64,000 bases of DNA from NCBI GenBank assembly GCA_003165795.1, contig PMWW01000201.1, positions 1 to 64,000 on the forward strand. The letters are read 5' to 3'. The stretch comes from Acidobacteriaceae bacterium (GTDB lineage Bacteria; Acidobacteriota; Terriglobia; Terriglobales; Acidobacteriaceae). The notes below the pieces were generated by a model. That model made no database searches. It had not been told where the DNA came from and was given only the letters and a program-made list of their open reading frames with translations. This document shows positions 7,432 through 16,191 of this stretch, piece after piece (within the stretch, counting starts at the first letter, position 1; the number at the start of each line of letters is the position of its first letter). The translations under genes and the position numbers were made by a program.

Positions 7432-9885
7432 CTATTGTTCCGCTTGCGTCGCACCCTCCTTCCCCGGCTGCAAGGTCAGCTTGTTGATCGCGGATGGATT
7501 GTCGCGTAGCTTGACGTACAGCACTCCGTTGGCGGGGTGCGGCACGCTCAGCGCCGAACCAGCGAATCCATCCGGAACCGGCGTGCTCTGTTGAGACTGC
7601 GGATCGGCGGAAACGGACTCGATCAGATAAAGACTCGTGCCGTTCAAAAGGCACGGCTCCTCCGGTTTTTCGGGACAGCGAAGTTCTTTCAGCTCGGGTA
7701 GCCGGACTAGCGTCACCAACGGTTGCCAGTCTCCTTTCTTGCCGTCCGCGGCGAGGGGCCGAAAACGCAGTGGCCCGAACGCCGACGGCCCAAGATTCTT
7801 CAGCGGATCCAGCACGGCCACCACGGTTTGCGCATCCTGCAGGACAAGAGTCCCATCGGCAATGCTCAACAACACGTGTACCGAGTCGTCCGCCGTGGCG
7901 ACCTCGATGGTTTCGTCATGCGAGAACGCCGTCGGGACCTGCGTTTTTAGCGAAAAAGAGAGCGTCGCATTCTGCGGCAGTTCGTCTTGTTCGTTCAACT
8001 GAATGGGTGAAGGCGGTGCTGTAGAATTCGGCTGGACCACTTTGCTGATCAGGGTCACATTCGGCCGCGGTGGCTGAATCGTAGCCGGCAAGTCCAACAC
8101 CCGACCATCTCTTAGGCTAATGTGCGCGGTTATCTTGTCGCCTTGGCGCAACCCAGATGGTGGAGACTGGTCGCCCCGCAGATTCAGATCATCTTCATCG
8201 CCCGCGCGCGTGAGGGCACCGGTTGTGAAGTGGACTCCGCCAAGTTCCACGCCGGCCACCTGGTCCAGACCGGTTCCCTTCAGCACCGCTTGCTGATCGC
8301 CGGCGCCGATGACCAGTTCCTCCAGCTTCGCAGCTTCGGAATAGCTTTGCAGAGCAAGGTCATCGGGCTTGGCCAAGCCAAACTGTTTCACCTGCACCTT
8401 CAGCGGCCCCGGCGTCGCATCTTTCAACGGCATCTCGATCTGTACTTCACCAGGATTCACCAGCTTCCACGTCGTCTTCAGCTTCTTGCCCTCGCGGTCC
8501 TCGACTGTGACGTCCTGCACGCACGGCGCAGCCTCGGAATGCAGATGCAAAGTATCGTCGCGGCCCACCACGAGAGCGCTTTGGTCGGCGGAGGCGACCG
8601 TCCACTTCGCGGGATGCGCAGTTTGCAGCTGGAAAGTGGGCCCGTCGAATGAGTCGAATCCCCACTGCCCACGCACAGTTGCACTCACCAGCGGACCCAG
8701 ACCTTCACTCTTCACTGCATGGGTATCCACTACCAAGCCGCCGCGCGTCGCATCGGCCTTGGCGGGAAGATCAATCGACTGACCGGACTTGCTCCAGACA
8801 TGAACCACCAGGTCGTGCGCCAGGTTGGTGGAGAAAACCAGCGGAGCGCCTTCCACCGCTAGCATCAAGGACGAACTATCGAGGCAATACGCACTCTTCG
8901 GATCCACCGGCTTCAGTGGAGGCAACTTTGGCGCTTCCACCGAGGGCAGGCCAATCACGAGCACCGACTTCGGGTTGCGAAATGAAGGCGCCGCGTTGAG
9001 CTTAAGGTTCAGCTGGTCCTCGTGGGGGACGGCCAGCGCGGGAATGTACTGATACTCCGCCGTATGCCACGCGCTCGTCAGCCGCACCACGTCCACGATA
9101 GCTCCCACATAGGCGCTGTAAAATCCGCCGCCCGCCATGGGGGTCGCGCTGATCTGTCCGACCAGGTCGGCCGAAGCGCCCGATGCCAGCTGGGCGGCCA
9201 TCGATTGGCTGTGGGCGTCATCCAGCACCAGCTCGTCCGACTTCTGCACCAGGCAGGCCGCCTGTTCGTCGATCGGCTTCTTGAAGCAATCGCTGTCGAG
9301 CTTGATGTTCAGGCTTCGCGCCAGCAGGGCCGAAGTCTCCTTCAGTTTGTCGGGATCGTTATCCGACGCCGCCTGTTTGACCGCTGATAGATAGGCTTCC
9401 AGCCGCGAACGATCCAGGCTGGCTTCATTCAAGTCCTGTGAGGCGCGCACGAACGCTCCCGGCTTGCCGCGCACGGCCTTGCGCAAGGTGCCGAAGTCGC
9501 CTCCCGTCTCCGGTGCCAGAAACAGCAACACTTGTTCCGCGCCCTTGGGTACGGTGATGACGATTCCCTCGCGCTGCACATTCTTGTCCCAGGCCTCCAC
9601 CTTGGTAAACCAGTTTTCCGGAGGAGGGTTCGTCGATCCGCGCAGAAACGCGACGATCAGCAAATAGTGAGCGCTCTGCGTCTCCGGAAGCGCTGGATGA
9701 ATCCACAGCCGGTCGCCCTCTTGCAGATTCGGCACCTCGGCAATGGGCAGCTCCTTGCCTGCGCGGCTCACTCGCACTTCAATCCGCGGACCGGGCAAGT
9801 CGAAGGCAGCCGTGTCGGCATAAGCCGAGGTCGAGAGCAGAAGGACGAGGAGAAGCAAACGCACGAGTATCAAACGCAAAACCAT
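7432..9885 (-). CDS. Large exported protein of unknown function
   Basis: The product has 817 residues with a signal peptide (MVLRLILVRLLLLVLLLSTSAYA). After it come an Ig-like beta segment (GPRIEVRVSRAGKELP), a helical region at about residues 150-260 with regularly spaced Leu and Gln/Asp, and then alternating strands typical of repeated beta-sandwich domains (IPT/Ig-like; for example LEELVIGAGDQQAVLKGTGL). Cysteines are few, and no catalytic motif or membrane anchor was found at the C-terminus, which ends in a polar tail. I do not recognise a named family. It is convergent with the VPS10 gene and follows the InlB-repeat gene on the same strand after 197 bases. Confidence 0.6.
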   Translation of the reverse strand: MVLRLILVRLLLLVLLLSTSAYADTAAFDLPGPRIEVRVSRAGKELPIAEVPNLQEGDRLWIHPALPETQSAHYLLIVAFLRGSTNPPPENWFTKVEAWDKNVQREGIVITVPKGAEQVLLFLAPETGGDFGTLRKAVRGKPGAFVRASQDLNEASLDRSRLEAYLSAVKQAASDNDPDKLKETSALLARSLNIKLDSDCFKKPIDEQAACLVQKSDELVLDDAHSQSMAAQLASGASADLVGQISATPMAGGGFYSAYVGAIVDVVRLTSAWHTAEYQYIPALAVPHEDQLNLKLNAAPSFRNPKSVLVIGLPSVEAPKLPPLKPVDPKSAYCLDSSSLMLAVEGAPLVFSTNLAHDLVVHVWSKSGQSIDLPAKADATRGGLVVDTHAVKSEGLGPLVSATVRGQWGFDSFDGPTFQLQTAHPAKWTVASADQSALVVGRDDTLHLHSEAAPCVQDVTVEDREGKKLKTTWKLVNPGEVQIEMPLKDATPGPLKVQVKQFGLAKPDDLALQSYSEAAKLEELVIGAGDQQAVLKGTGLDQVAGVELGGVHFTTGALTRAGDEDDLNLRGDQSPPSGLRQGDKITAHISLRDGRVLDLPATIQPPRPNVTLISKVVQPNSTAPPSPIQLNEQDELPQNATLSFSLKTQVPTAFSHDETIEVATADDSVHVLLSIADGTLVLQDAQTVVAVLDPLKNLGPSAFGPLRFRPLAADGKKGDWQPLVTLVRLPELKELRCPEKPEEPCLLNGTSLYLIESVSADPQSQQSTPVPDGFAGSALSVPHPANGVLYVKLRDNPSAINKLTLQPGKEGATQAEQ

Positions 9886-10082
9886 ATACCTATCTTAGAA
9901 GCAAATTAGGAAGACTGGGTTTGGGCGCGAAAAGAGTACAACTACCCACGGCGCGCAGGAATACTTCATTCCTTGAAAGTACCCGGCATCACACGGGAGC
10001 AAGCTGATCCAATATCCGCCAGACAAGCAAGGCCGCTCGCCCATGCGAAACGGCCCTGTGTCGCTGGCAGAACATCCTCGCA

Positions 10083-12878
10083 CTACGGCGCGAAGTAGCT
10101 GGAGATGTCCAGAATCAGCTGCGTTGTGCCGGAGGCAAAGGCGTCTGTCTTGCCGTCGATGTTGGGCACGATGGCCATGTTCGACGTGATCGCTCCATCA
10201 AACGCATTGAGCGTCGAAACCCCCGGCCGCTGCTCGCTATCCGGCCACAGCGTTAGATAGCCAAGACTGCCCGTAGGAACCACAGTCGCGTTCAAGACAT
10301 AGGCTTGTGCCGTGCTGGACGGTGCACAGACGCTGTCCACAACATCCACCGGTAGACTCAAAGTTCCAGTGAAGGGCTGCCCATTGCCAATCTTGCGGGT
10401 GTCGATCACCCGGCAAGGCGCGGCTGGATAAAGCGACAGTCCCCCTTGTCCCGCGGGCGCGAAGTAGCCATCGATGTCGACTACCAGTTGGGTGTTTCCG
10501 GAGGGATAGACGGCGATCCCGCCCGCCGTTCCAGCGGGCACAATGGCGGCATTGGCTACGATCGTCGCCGTCAGATTGTTCAACGTCGAGACCGCCGGCC
10601 TGGGACTACCTTGCGCCCACACCGTCAAGTAGCCCAGGACCTGACCCTCATACGGCACGACAGTGAAATTCATGGAGTAAGCCTGCGCAGTACTCGGGAT
10701 GTTGCAAGCGCTTTCCAGTACCGGGAAATCGCGCTCCTGGCCACTTGGCAGATACGGCCCTCCCAACGGTCCATTGAGCTTACGTGTATCCAGCACCCGG
10801 CAGGGGGTCAACGCATAGAACTGCAGCGTATCCGCCCCGGGAGTGTTGAAATACCCGTCGATATCGATGACCACGTTGGTCGTGTTGGTAACATAGACGC
10901 TGACTGCGGCATTCGCTCCCGCCGAGACAATAGCGGCATTGGCTTTGATGCGGCCATCCAGCGAGTTCATGAGCGAGACTACAGGGCGGGCTTCTCCGGT
11001 AGGCCAGATGGTGAGATATCCCAGCGGACCCTGTGGTACCACCGTGACATTCAGCGAATAAGCGGCAGCGGTAGTGGGAATGTTGCAGCCGCCGAGTTGT
11101 GGGACGGCGAAATTCTCTAAGGTACCACCCTGAATCGGGCCACTACCCCCGTATGCCGGCCGCGTGTCCACCAGTCGGCACGACGCGACCGGACTGAACT
11201 GAAGCCCGTTGCCAGGCTGAACGAAGACAGCCGTGACAGCCAAGTTTTGTGGCATGTTCACATTGCAGGAGCCGATGCCGTTACAGGCGCCGGTCCAGCC
11301 GCTGAAGCTCCAGCCCTGAGCAGGAGATGCATTCAGCGTAACAGGTGTATTAGAGAGATAAGAATGGCTGCAAGTACCGGGACAGTTGATGAAACCGTCC
11401 GTACTGATCGCAGTTCCGTCGCCGCTTATTGACACAGTTAACGTGTAGTAGTTCTGAGTGAACGTAGCGGTCACCGATTGGTTGTGTGTAATGGCTAGAT
11501 TGCAAGGGCCGCTGCCCGTGCAGGCGCCGCTCCAACCGCTGAAGCTCCAGCCCGGTGCAGGTGAGGCATTGAGCGTCACAGGTGTATTAGAGAGATAAGT
11601 ATGGCTGCACGTGCCGGGACAGTTGATGTATCCGTCCGTGCTGGTCACGGTGCCTTGGCCGCTGGTCGATACCGTCAGAGTGTACAGTGGAGCGAACGTA
11701 GCCGTGACCGATTGGTCTTGTGTCATCGTAACGCTGCAAGAACCCATACCCGTGCAGGCGCCGCCCCAACCAGCGACCTCCCAGCCCCATGCCGGGTTGG
11801 CATTCAGCGTCACCTGCGTACCCGCCTGATAGCTTTGCGTACAGGTGCCGGGACAGTTGATATAGCCGTCGGTGCTGGTGACAAGACCGTTACCAGTGGG
11901 GAAAACTGTGAGGGTGAAACCGCCAAAGGCCAAAGTTACCTCGGACGCCGAGACTTGCCCGCCGTAATTGCATTGCGGCGTCAAACCCGAGGCCCAGTCG
12001 GTCAGTGACCAAGACGGATTTTCGATAATGTTGAAATTATTGTCGAACAGAGTTGGAGAGAACGTGATGTATTGGTTTGGCGGATAATCGCTGCATCGCA
12101 CAATGCTGTAGGCTTCCAAAGCCCCGCCGAAGGCCCAATTAAACGTTTGCCCTTCACTTGGCGTGTTGCTCAGGGTTGTGCTCCCGCCAGTGGACTCGTC
12201 CTGCGTCGTAATCTTCCATGTGGGACAAGAGAGCGTGCCACTACCGCAGGTCGACTTGACCGTGCCAACGATAAGGTCGCCAGTGTCCACACGGACTGGC
12301 GAACTTTCGTCCGCAGTGCCCCTGGGACAACAGTTCCAGCTGGCAATTCCCCATGCCCGACTGAAATCGGAGTTCCAGCCAAGAACTGGTTGAAGGATGC
12401 TGACGTCATGAACGTTGTCCTCTAACCCTGGGAAGAAATAAACCGTCTGGCCGTCGTAAGACTGCGGAGCGGACGGGACGTTCCAGTCCGCAACAATCTC
12501 GCCGTACGACGTGTTGGTGGTGGTGCTCGCAGAAACAATCCAGCTATGACTGATCGTTGGAGGCTTGATCGGTGACCCCGCCGCGAACATGTCTCCGCGG
12601 GCCGTATAGTGCGGATATTCGCAAACCGGAACGGGGTAGATAGTTCCATCGGCCTTTTGAATCACCTGTCCGCCTTCCAGCAGTTCCTCGCCCTTTGCCA
12701 AATGGACCACGCAGGATGGATGGAAGTAGCCGAACGGAGTGACGATATATTCCTCAGGCACCTGCGCCGGACGGTTCGGTCCAGCCGGTGCTTGCGCTCG
12801 CGCCATCACGGCAGCCGAGAGCGACATAGACACGATCATGCCCGTGAACGCAACGAGCGCACGGATTCTGGATCGCAT
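10083..12878 (-). CDS. Exported InlB-repeat surface protein with glutamic-peptidase-like N-terminus
   Basis: The product has 931 residues. After a signal peptide (MSLSAAVMARAQA) comes a domain at about residues 40-330 with HSWIVSASTTTNTSYGEI, ADWNVPSAP and YFFPGLED, which resembles the G1/neprosin glutamic-peptidase sandwich; I cannot assign catalytic Glu/Gln. Three InlB-B type repeats of about 78 residues follow (NGLVTSTDGYINCPGTC, VTLNANPAWGWEVAGWGGAC, SVTATF). Three C-terminal modules of about 120 residues come last, each with CR(L/V)(V/I)DTR, LGYLTIWP and DIDGYF. Repeats of this kind build adhesive or wall-associated stalks. The paired Cys in each InlB repeat could form disulfides. Substrate and localisation beyond export are unknown. 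Confidence 0.75.
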   Translation of the reverse strand: MRSRIRALVAFTGMIVSMSLSAAVMARAQAPAGPNRPAQVPEEYIVTPFGYFHPSCVVHLAKGEELLEGGQVIQKADGTIYPVPVCEYPHYTARGDMFAAGSPIKPPTISHSWIVSASTTTNTSYGEIVADWNVPSAPQSYDGQTVYFFPGLEDNVHDVSILQPVLGWNSDFSRAWGIASWNCCPRGTADESSPVRVDTGDLIVGTVKSTCGSGTLSCPTWKITTQDESTGGSTTLSNTPSEGQTFNWAFGGALEAYSIVRCSDYPPNQYITFSPTLFDNNFNIIENPSWSLTDWASGLTPQCNYGGQVSASEVTLAFGGFTLTVFPTGNGLVTSTDGYINCPGTCTQSYQAGTQVTLNANPAWGWEVAGWGGACTGMGSCSVTMTQDQSVTATFAPLYTLTVSTSGQGTVTSTDGYINCPGTCSHTYLSNTPVTLNASPAPGWSFSGWSGACTGSGPCNLAITHNQSVTATFTQNYYTLTVSISGDGTAISTDGFINCPGTCSHSYLSNTPVTLNASPAQGWSFSGWTGACNGIGSCNVNMPQNLAVTAVFVQPGNGLQFSPVASCRLVDTRPAYGGSGPIQGGTLENFAVPQLGGCNIPTTAAAYSLNVTVVPQGPLGYLTIWPTGEARPVVSLMNSLDGRIKANAAIVSAGANAAVSVYVTNTTNVVIDIDGYFNTPGADTLQFYALTPCRVLDTRKLNGPLGGPYLPSGQERDFPVLESACNIPSTAQAYSMNFTVVPYEGQVLGYLTVWAQGSPRPAVSTLNNLTATIVANAAIVPAGTAGGIAVYPSGNTQLVVDIDGYFAPAGQGGLSLYPAAPCRVIDTRKIGNGQPFTGTLSLPVDVVDSVCAPSSTAQAYVLNATVVPTGSLGYLTLWPDSEQRPGVSTLNAFDGAITSNMAIVPNIDGKTDAFASGTTQLILDISSYFAP
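11223..11905 (-). repeat. Three tandem InlB-B coding repeats (~234-237 bp)
   Basis: The phrase GACAGTTGAT recurs at 11381, 11618 and 11852, giving periods of 237 and 234 bases. Long near-identical stretches flank it, including the segment that reads CTCTAATACACCTGT on the coding strand. High DNA identity between adjacent units suggests recent duplication or gene conversion and makes the region prone to copy-number change and misassembly. Confidence 0.75.
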
Positions 12879-12922
12879 TTCGAACCATCCTTAGATAAGC
12901 ACGCTCTCGTTGCCGCTGGCAC

Positions 12923-13135
12923 TCAGTTGAAGATAAAGCCGGAATCGGTGTAGTTTTCGGCGCCGCCGTTTTCGGTCACGCCGTAGAGTTTCCCGTCGAT
13001 ACCCTGGATAACTGGAGCCATGGGACCGCGTCCATTGGTCTGGTTGAAACTTACCAAGGTGGTCAAGATTTGTGCAGGCGAGGCGATCACCGTCGCAGCA
13101 CAAACACAAAGACCATGCGGAACACTTTCGATAAG
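12923..13135 (-). pseudogene. Remnant of a GloVer-type tandem-repeat exported protein
   Basis: On the minus strand an open stretch without an ATG reads AQILTTLVSFNQTNGRGPMA, then VIQGIDGKLYGVTENGGAEN, ending FIFN and a stop at 12923-12925. This matches the repeat unit of acidobacterial GloVer choice-anchor proteins (T.L..F....G..P.A.L.QG.DG..YG.T..GG). Only about one unit of 60 residues survives, where whole proteins have many. It lies just upstream of the InlB-repeat gene. Probably a decayed end of a larger gene. Confidence 0.5.
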
Positions 13136-14033
13136 CTAAGTTTTCCCAAGCTGACCTCTTTTCTGCGATTAGAGATGAGTAACAATGTTCGGTCCTCCAC
13201 CCTTCTCGCCTGCCTTTGGCGAAAGGGTAGGTAAACTGCCGACTCCTACCGTGCGAAGAGGCAGGGGGTGTCCAGAATCAGCTATGCCGAAGTTCGGTGC
13301 AACTCTCGGGAGAACCTGGAGCAGTCTTCGTTACGTCGGAATTTGTGCTGGCTGAGAACGCCCTGGAGAACATGACATTGTTTCATCGAAAATGCTGGGC
13401 GCCAATCCGAATTGCGCGGTATCGATCCCGGACTACCTGTTTTGGGAATGAACGACGGACGCCAAGTGCCGTCAGACTACGGTGCAGGTCGCGAATCGAT
13501 GCGGGGGAAAGACGATATGCTGGTTGGGGAAAATAGAAAAGGCTGTGACTTTGGTTATGCTCTAGCCGCCAACTCCTGCGAGGGAGTTACCGGCGTGGAC
13601 GCATGTACCGTCACAGCCTTTGAGGCGATCACCGCTTTCGCGGTTCCAAACCCCGGCTGACACCTCGCAGTGCAGTCGGCTTTTTCGGGTCTGGCGGTTG
13701 CCGCAGGTCACCCTGCTGAACCAATCACTCAGCGTACTTCAGGTCGGCCGCTATTAGTTGCCTTCCCTTTTCTGCCGTCGACGAGAGTGATCCTATCCGA
13801 TGATTGAAAATTGTCAACGCCCAAGGTTTGTGCAAACGCCACTTATTTTTCTGTGCGAATCTTTTCATCTAAGCGATAGAATGCAACTGGGTTGTCAAGC
13901 ACAACCGAGGATATCCAAGGTCAATTCACATCTTTTTCACAGAGCCGTAGCACGCAGCGAGTAGGGTCTGAGAGTCGTCACTCGTTCTTGACGAATCTGA
14001 ACGGCGTAACGCATCTGGTTGTTTAGGAGTTGA
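13136..14033. other. Long intergenic region holding a structured RNA
   Basis: No gene is supported in these 900 bases. The middle (about 13460-13686) holds the structured RNA described separately. The flanks show only short hairpins, such as one around 13200-13230 with a TTTGGCGAAAGGG segment. A plausible ribosome-binding site (AGGAG at 14023-14027) belongs to the RNase H-like gene at 14034. Confidence 0.5.
13460..13686 (+). ncRNA. Candidate c-di-AMP (ydaO/yuaA) riboswitch
   Basis: The segment has ordered motifs like the c-di-AMP aptamer: CGCGAATC then GCGGGGGA (13490-13508), GTTGGGGAAAAT (13523-13534), and a 3' part with TTCCAAACCC followed by ACACCTCGCAG (about 13644-13670). This resembles the GCGGGGGA, TTGGGGTGAAT, CCGAACCC and ACCTCG blocks of ydaO RNAs. 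A nine-pair stem GGCTGTGAC/GTCACAGCC (13541-13549 with 13610-13618) closes an arm with an inner AACTCC/GGAGTT hairpin, and ACCGC/GCGGT forms another. CGGCTGAC pairs with GTCGGC just before TTTTT (13681-13685), like an intrinsic terminator. The next plus-strand gene (RNase H-like) is 350 bases away, so the regulated gene is uncertain. Recognition is from memory of the consensus. Confidence 0.45.
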
Positions 14034-14444
14034 ATGTCCGATCTGATAGCTTATGTGGACGGCGGTTCGCACGGAAATCCGGGCCCGGCGGGCATTGGAG
14101 TGGTGATTGAAAATCGCAATGGCGAGACCACCCGCATCGCCAAGTGGATCGGTCATCAGGACAACAACGTCGCCGAATACGTTGCTCTGCTGGAAGCCTT
14201 GCAGCACGCCGTTGCGGTCAACGCCAAAACCCTGCACGTGTACTCAGACTCGGAAGTCGTCGTCAGACAAATGACTGGGGAGTATGCCTGCCGCAGCGCG
14301 CGGCTGCATTCGCTCAATTGGACCTGCCGCAAGCTGGCGCGCGCCGTCGATTTCTCCATCGCCCACATTTCGCGCGAGCACAACCGCGAGGCCAACGAGC
14401 TGGCCAATCGCGCAGCCCGCGGTGGAACCAACCCCGGACCCTGA
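14034..14444 (+). CDS. Ribonuclease HI family protein
   Basis: The product has 136 residues; ATG at 14034 follows AGGAG by six bases. The RNase H fold is shown by YVDGGSHGNPGPAGIG (Asp 9), NNVAEYVALLEAL (Glu 48), HVYSDSEVVVRQM (Asp 72) and the final EHNREANELANRAA. The position equivalent to the fourth acidic residue (Asp 134 in E. coli RNase HI) is Asn 121 here. In E. coli, Asn at that place is reported to keep activity. The protein should cut RNA in RNA-DNA hybrids, and it resembles the short RNase HI-like proteins of Bacillus and archaea (YpdQ type). It precedes the tryptophanase gene by 111 bases; a shared transcript is possible. Confidence 0.85.
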   Translation: MSDLIAYVDGGSHGNPGPAGIGVVIENRNGETTRIAKWIGHQDNNVAEYVALLEALQHAVAVNAKTLHVYSDSEVVVRQMTGEYACRSARLHSLNWTCRKLARAVDFSIAHISREHNREANELANRAARGGTNPGP

Positions 14445-14555
14445 AAGTTGCGCCAATAAGACCCTGGCAGTCTCAACTCCGCGCCCTGTGACCCCAATCA
14501 CTGCGTGCTTCGCTGGAAAGGCGCCAGCATGGAGCTGACGCAAGAAAGGTCCCTC

Positions 14556-15929
14556 ATGCTGACCAAGACGATCATTGAGCCGTTTCGCATCAAGAGTATC
14601 GAACCCATTCGTTGGACTACCCGCGAGGAGCGGGAAGCGCTGCTGCGGGCCGCGCACTACAACCTGTTTCTGCTTCCCGCCGACGATGTGCTCATCGACC
14701 TGCTCACCGATTCGGGTACGGGCGCTATGTCCACGCGGCAATGGGCGGCCATCATGCTGGGCGACGAAAGCTATGCCGGCAGCCGCAGCTTCGACCACTT
14801 TCGCGACTCCGTCCAAGACATCTTCGGCTACCAACACGTGATTCCCACCCATCAGGGCCGCGCCGCCGAGCGCATTCTGTTCAGCGTGATGTGTAAGAAG
14901 GACGACGTAGTTCCTAACAACACGCACTTCGACACCACGCGCGCCAACATCGAGTTCGTGGGAGCCGAGGCCGTGGACCTTCCGATTGCCGAAGCCCGTC
15001 AGCCCGCGACTCGGCATCCCTTCAAGGGCAATATGGATGTCGCCGCGCTCGAAGCGCTCATCGCGCGCGTGGGACGAAAACGCATTCCACTGGTCATGCT
15101 GACCATTACCAACAATTCCGGAGGAGGTCAGCCCGTCTCGATGGAAAACGCCCGCGCCGTCAGCGCTGTCTGCCGCCAGCATGACATCCCGTTGTACTTT
15201 GACGCTTGCCGCTTCGCCGAGAACGCCTACTTCATCAAGGTGCGTGAGGCCGGCTACGCGTTAAAGACGCCAAAGCAGATTGCGCAAGAGATGTTCGCGC
15301 TAGGCGATGGCTGCACCATGTCGGCGAAGAAGGACGGCATGGCCAATATTGGCGGCTTTTTGTGCACCAATGACGCAGTGCTTGCCGGCCAGGAAAAAGA
15401 CCTGCTGATTCTCACCGAGGGCTATCCCACCTACGGGGGGTTGGCTGGCCGCGACCTCGAGGCCATCGCCGTGGGCGTGCAGGAATCGCTGGAGGAGGAC
15501 TACCTGCGCTATCGCATCGCCTCCACGGCTTACCTGGGCAATCATCTCACCGAGCAGGGCGTACCCATCGTGCAGCCGCCAGGCGGTCACGCCATCTATC
15601 TCGACTCGCGCGCGTTTCTGCCGCAGATTCCGCTCGATCAGTTCCCCGGCGTAGCGCTGGCAACCGAACTGTATCTCGAAGGCGGCATTCGTTCGGTCGA
15701 GATTGGCACGCTGATGTTTGGAGCTGCCGCAAAGATGGACCTGGTGCGGCTGGCGATTCCCCGCCGCGTCTATACCCAGAGCCACATTGATTATGTGATC
15801 GAGGTCATCCTGGCGGTGTGGAAGCGGCGCGAGCGGATCCAAGGGATGCGTTTGACATTTGAAGCGCCGTTCCTGCGGCATTTCACGGCACATTTGGAGC
15901 CGGTCGAAGTCGCGCAGACGGTGGGGTGA
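14556..15929 (+). CDS. tnaA: Tryptophanase (beta-eliminating lyase)
   Basis: The product has 457 residues. I take the ATG at 14556 because AGAAAGG lies at 14543-14549; an in-frame ATG at 14529 would add nine residues. The whole chain matches the tryptophanase/tyrosine phenol-lyase family: EPFRIKSIEPI at the start, LTDSGTGAMSTRQWAAIMLGD, THQGRAAERI, the PLP site TMSAKKDGMANIGG (Lys 258/259) and PRRVYTQSHIDYVIE at the end. IRSVEIG and TYTQ-type segments favour tryptophanase, which splits tryptophan to indole, pyruvate and ammonia; tyrosine phenol-lyase cannot be ruled out. No tna leader peptide or tryptophan permease is seen nearby. Confidence 0.85.
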   Translation: MLTKTIIEPFRIKSIEPIRWTTREEREALLRAAHYNLFLLPADDVLIDLLTDSGTGAMSTRQWAAIMLGDESYAGSRSFDHFRDSVQDIFGYQHVIPTHQGRAAERILFSVMCKKDDVVPNNTHFDTTRANIEFVGAEAVDLPIAEARQPATRHPFKGNMDVAALEALIARVGRKRIPLVMLTITNNSGGGQPVSMENARAVSAVCRQHDIPLYFDACRFAENAYFIKVREAGYALKTPKQIAQEMFALGDGCTMSAKKDGMANIGGFLCTNDAVLAGQEKDLLILTEGYPTYGGLAGRDLEAIAVGVQESLEEDYLRYRIASTAYLGNHLTEQGVPIVQPPGGHAIYLDSRAFLPQIPLDQFPGVALATELYLEGGIRSVEIGTLMFGAAAKMDLVRLAIPRRVYTQSHIDYVIEVILAVWKRRERIQGMRLTFEAPFLRHFTAHLEPVEVAQTVG

Positions 15930-15949
15930 TTGTTTTGGAACAGACTGAA

Positions 15950-16140
15950 GGGGCACACCTTTAGGTGCGCCATTAAGCTTCTTATATTTGTCATTCCAAG
16001 CGGACTTTAGTCCGCGAGATCTGCGCTGGTAGCTCTTGGCAGCAGTTGCACTCTCGGAAGGGCAGATCCCTCGGCGGCTGAAGCCGCCTCGTGATGACAA
16101 AATTAAATACGAGCAACGGCGTACCCGAAGGTACGTCCCT
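15950..16140. repeat. Cluster of palindromic intergenic repeats
   Basis: Two arms, 15987-16025 and 16060-16101, face each other: TTTGTCATTCC with GATGACAAA outside, and GAGATCTGC with GCAGATCCC inside. Each arm carries its own small palindrome (GCGGACTTTAGTCCGC; GGCGGCTGAAGCCGCC). Further palindromes flank them (GCACACCTTTAGGTGC near 15953; CGTACCCGAAGGTACG near 16119). The same style of palindrome occurs at 51168 and inside ispE at about 63195. This is a REP- or MITE-like family with no coding content. Confidence 0.6.
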
Positions 16141-16191
16141 TCGAAAGGCGCCAAACCACAACTTGGAGCTTCAGAGTTCCCCTAGTCTAGC

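Noticed and set aside
11223-11905. Tandem 234-237 base repeats as a possible non-coding satellite
   Set aside because: They code for InlB-B protein repeats in an uninterrupted reading frame.
13500-13690. Cobalamin, T-box or 6S RNA identity for the structured RNA
   Set aside because: A GGAACCGCG string on the reverse strand resembles a T-box but is only the hairpin complement; no B12-box or 6S-like open bubble is seen. The ydaO block order fits better.
14244-15182. Long open frame antisense to the RNase H-like and tryptophanase genes
   Set aside because: Its composition mirrors the GC-rich codons of tnaA, and it has no recognisable protein motifs or ribosome-binding site.
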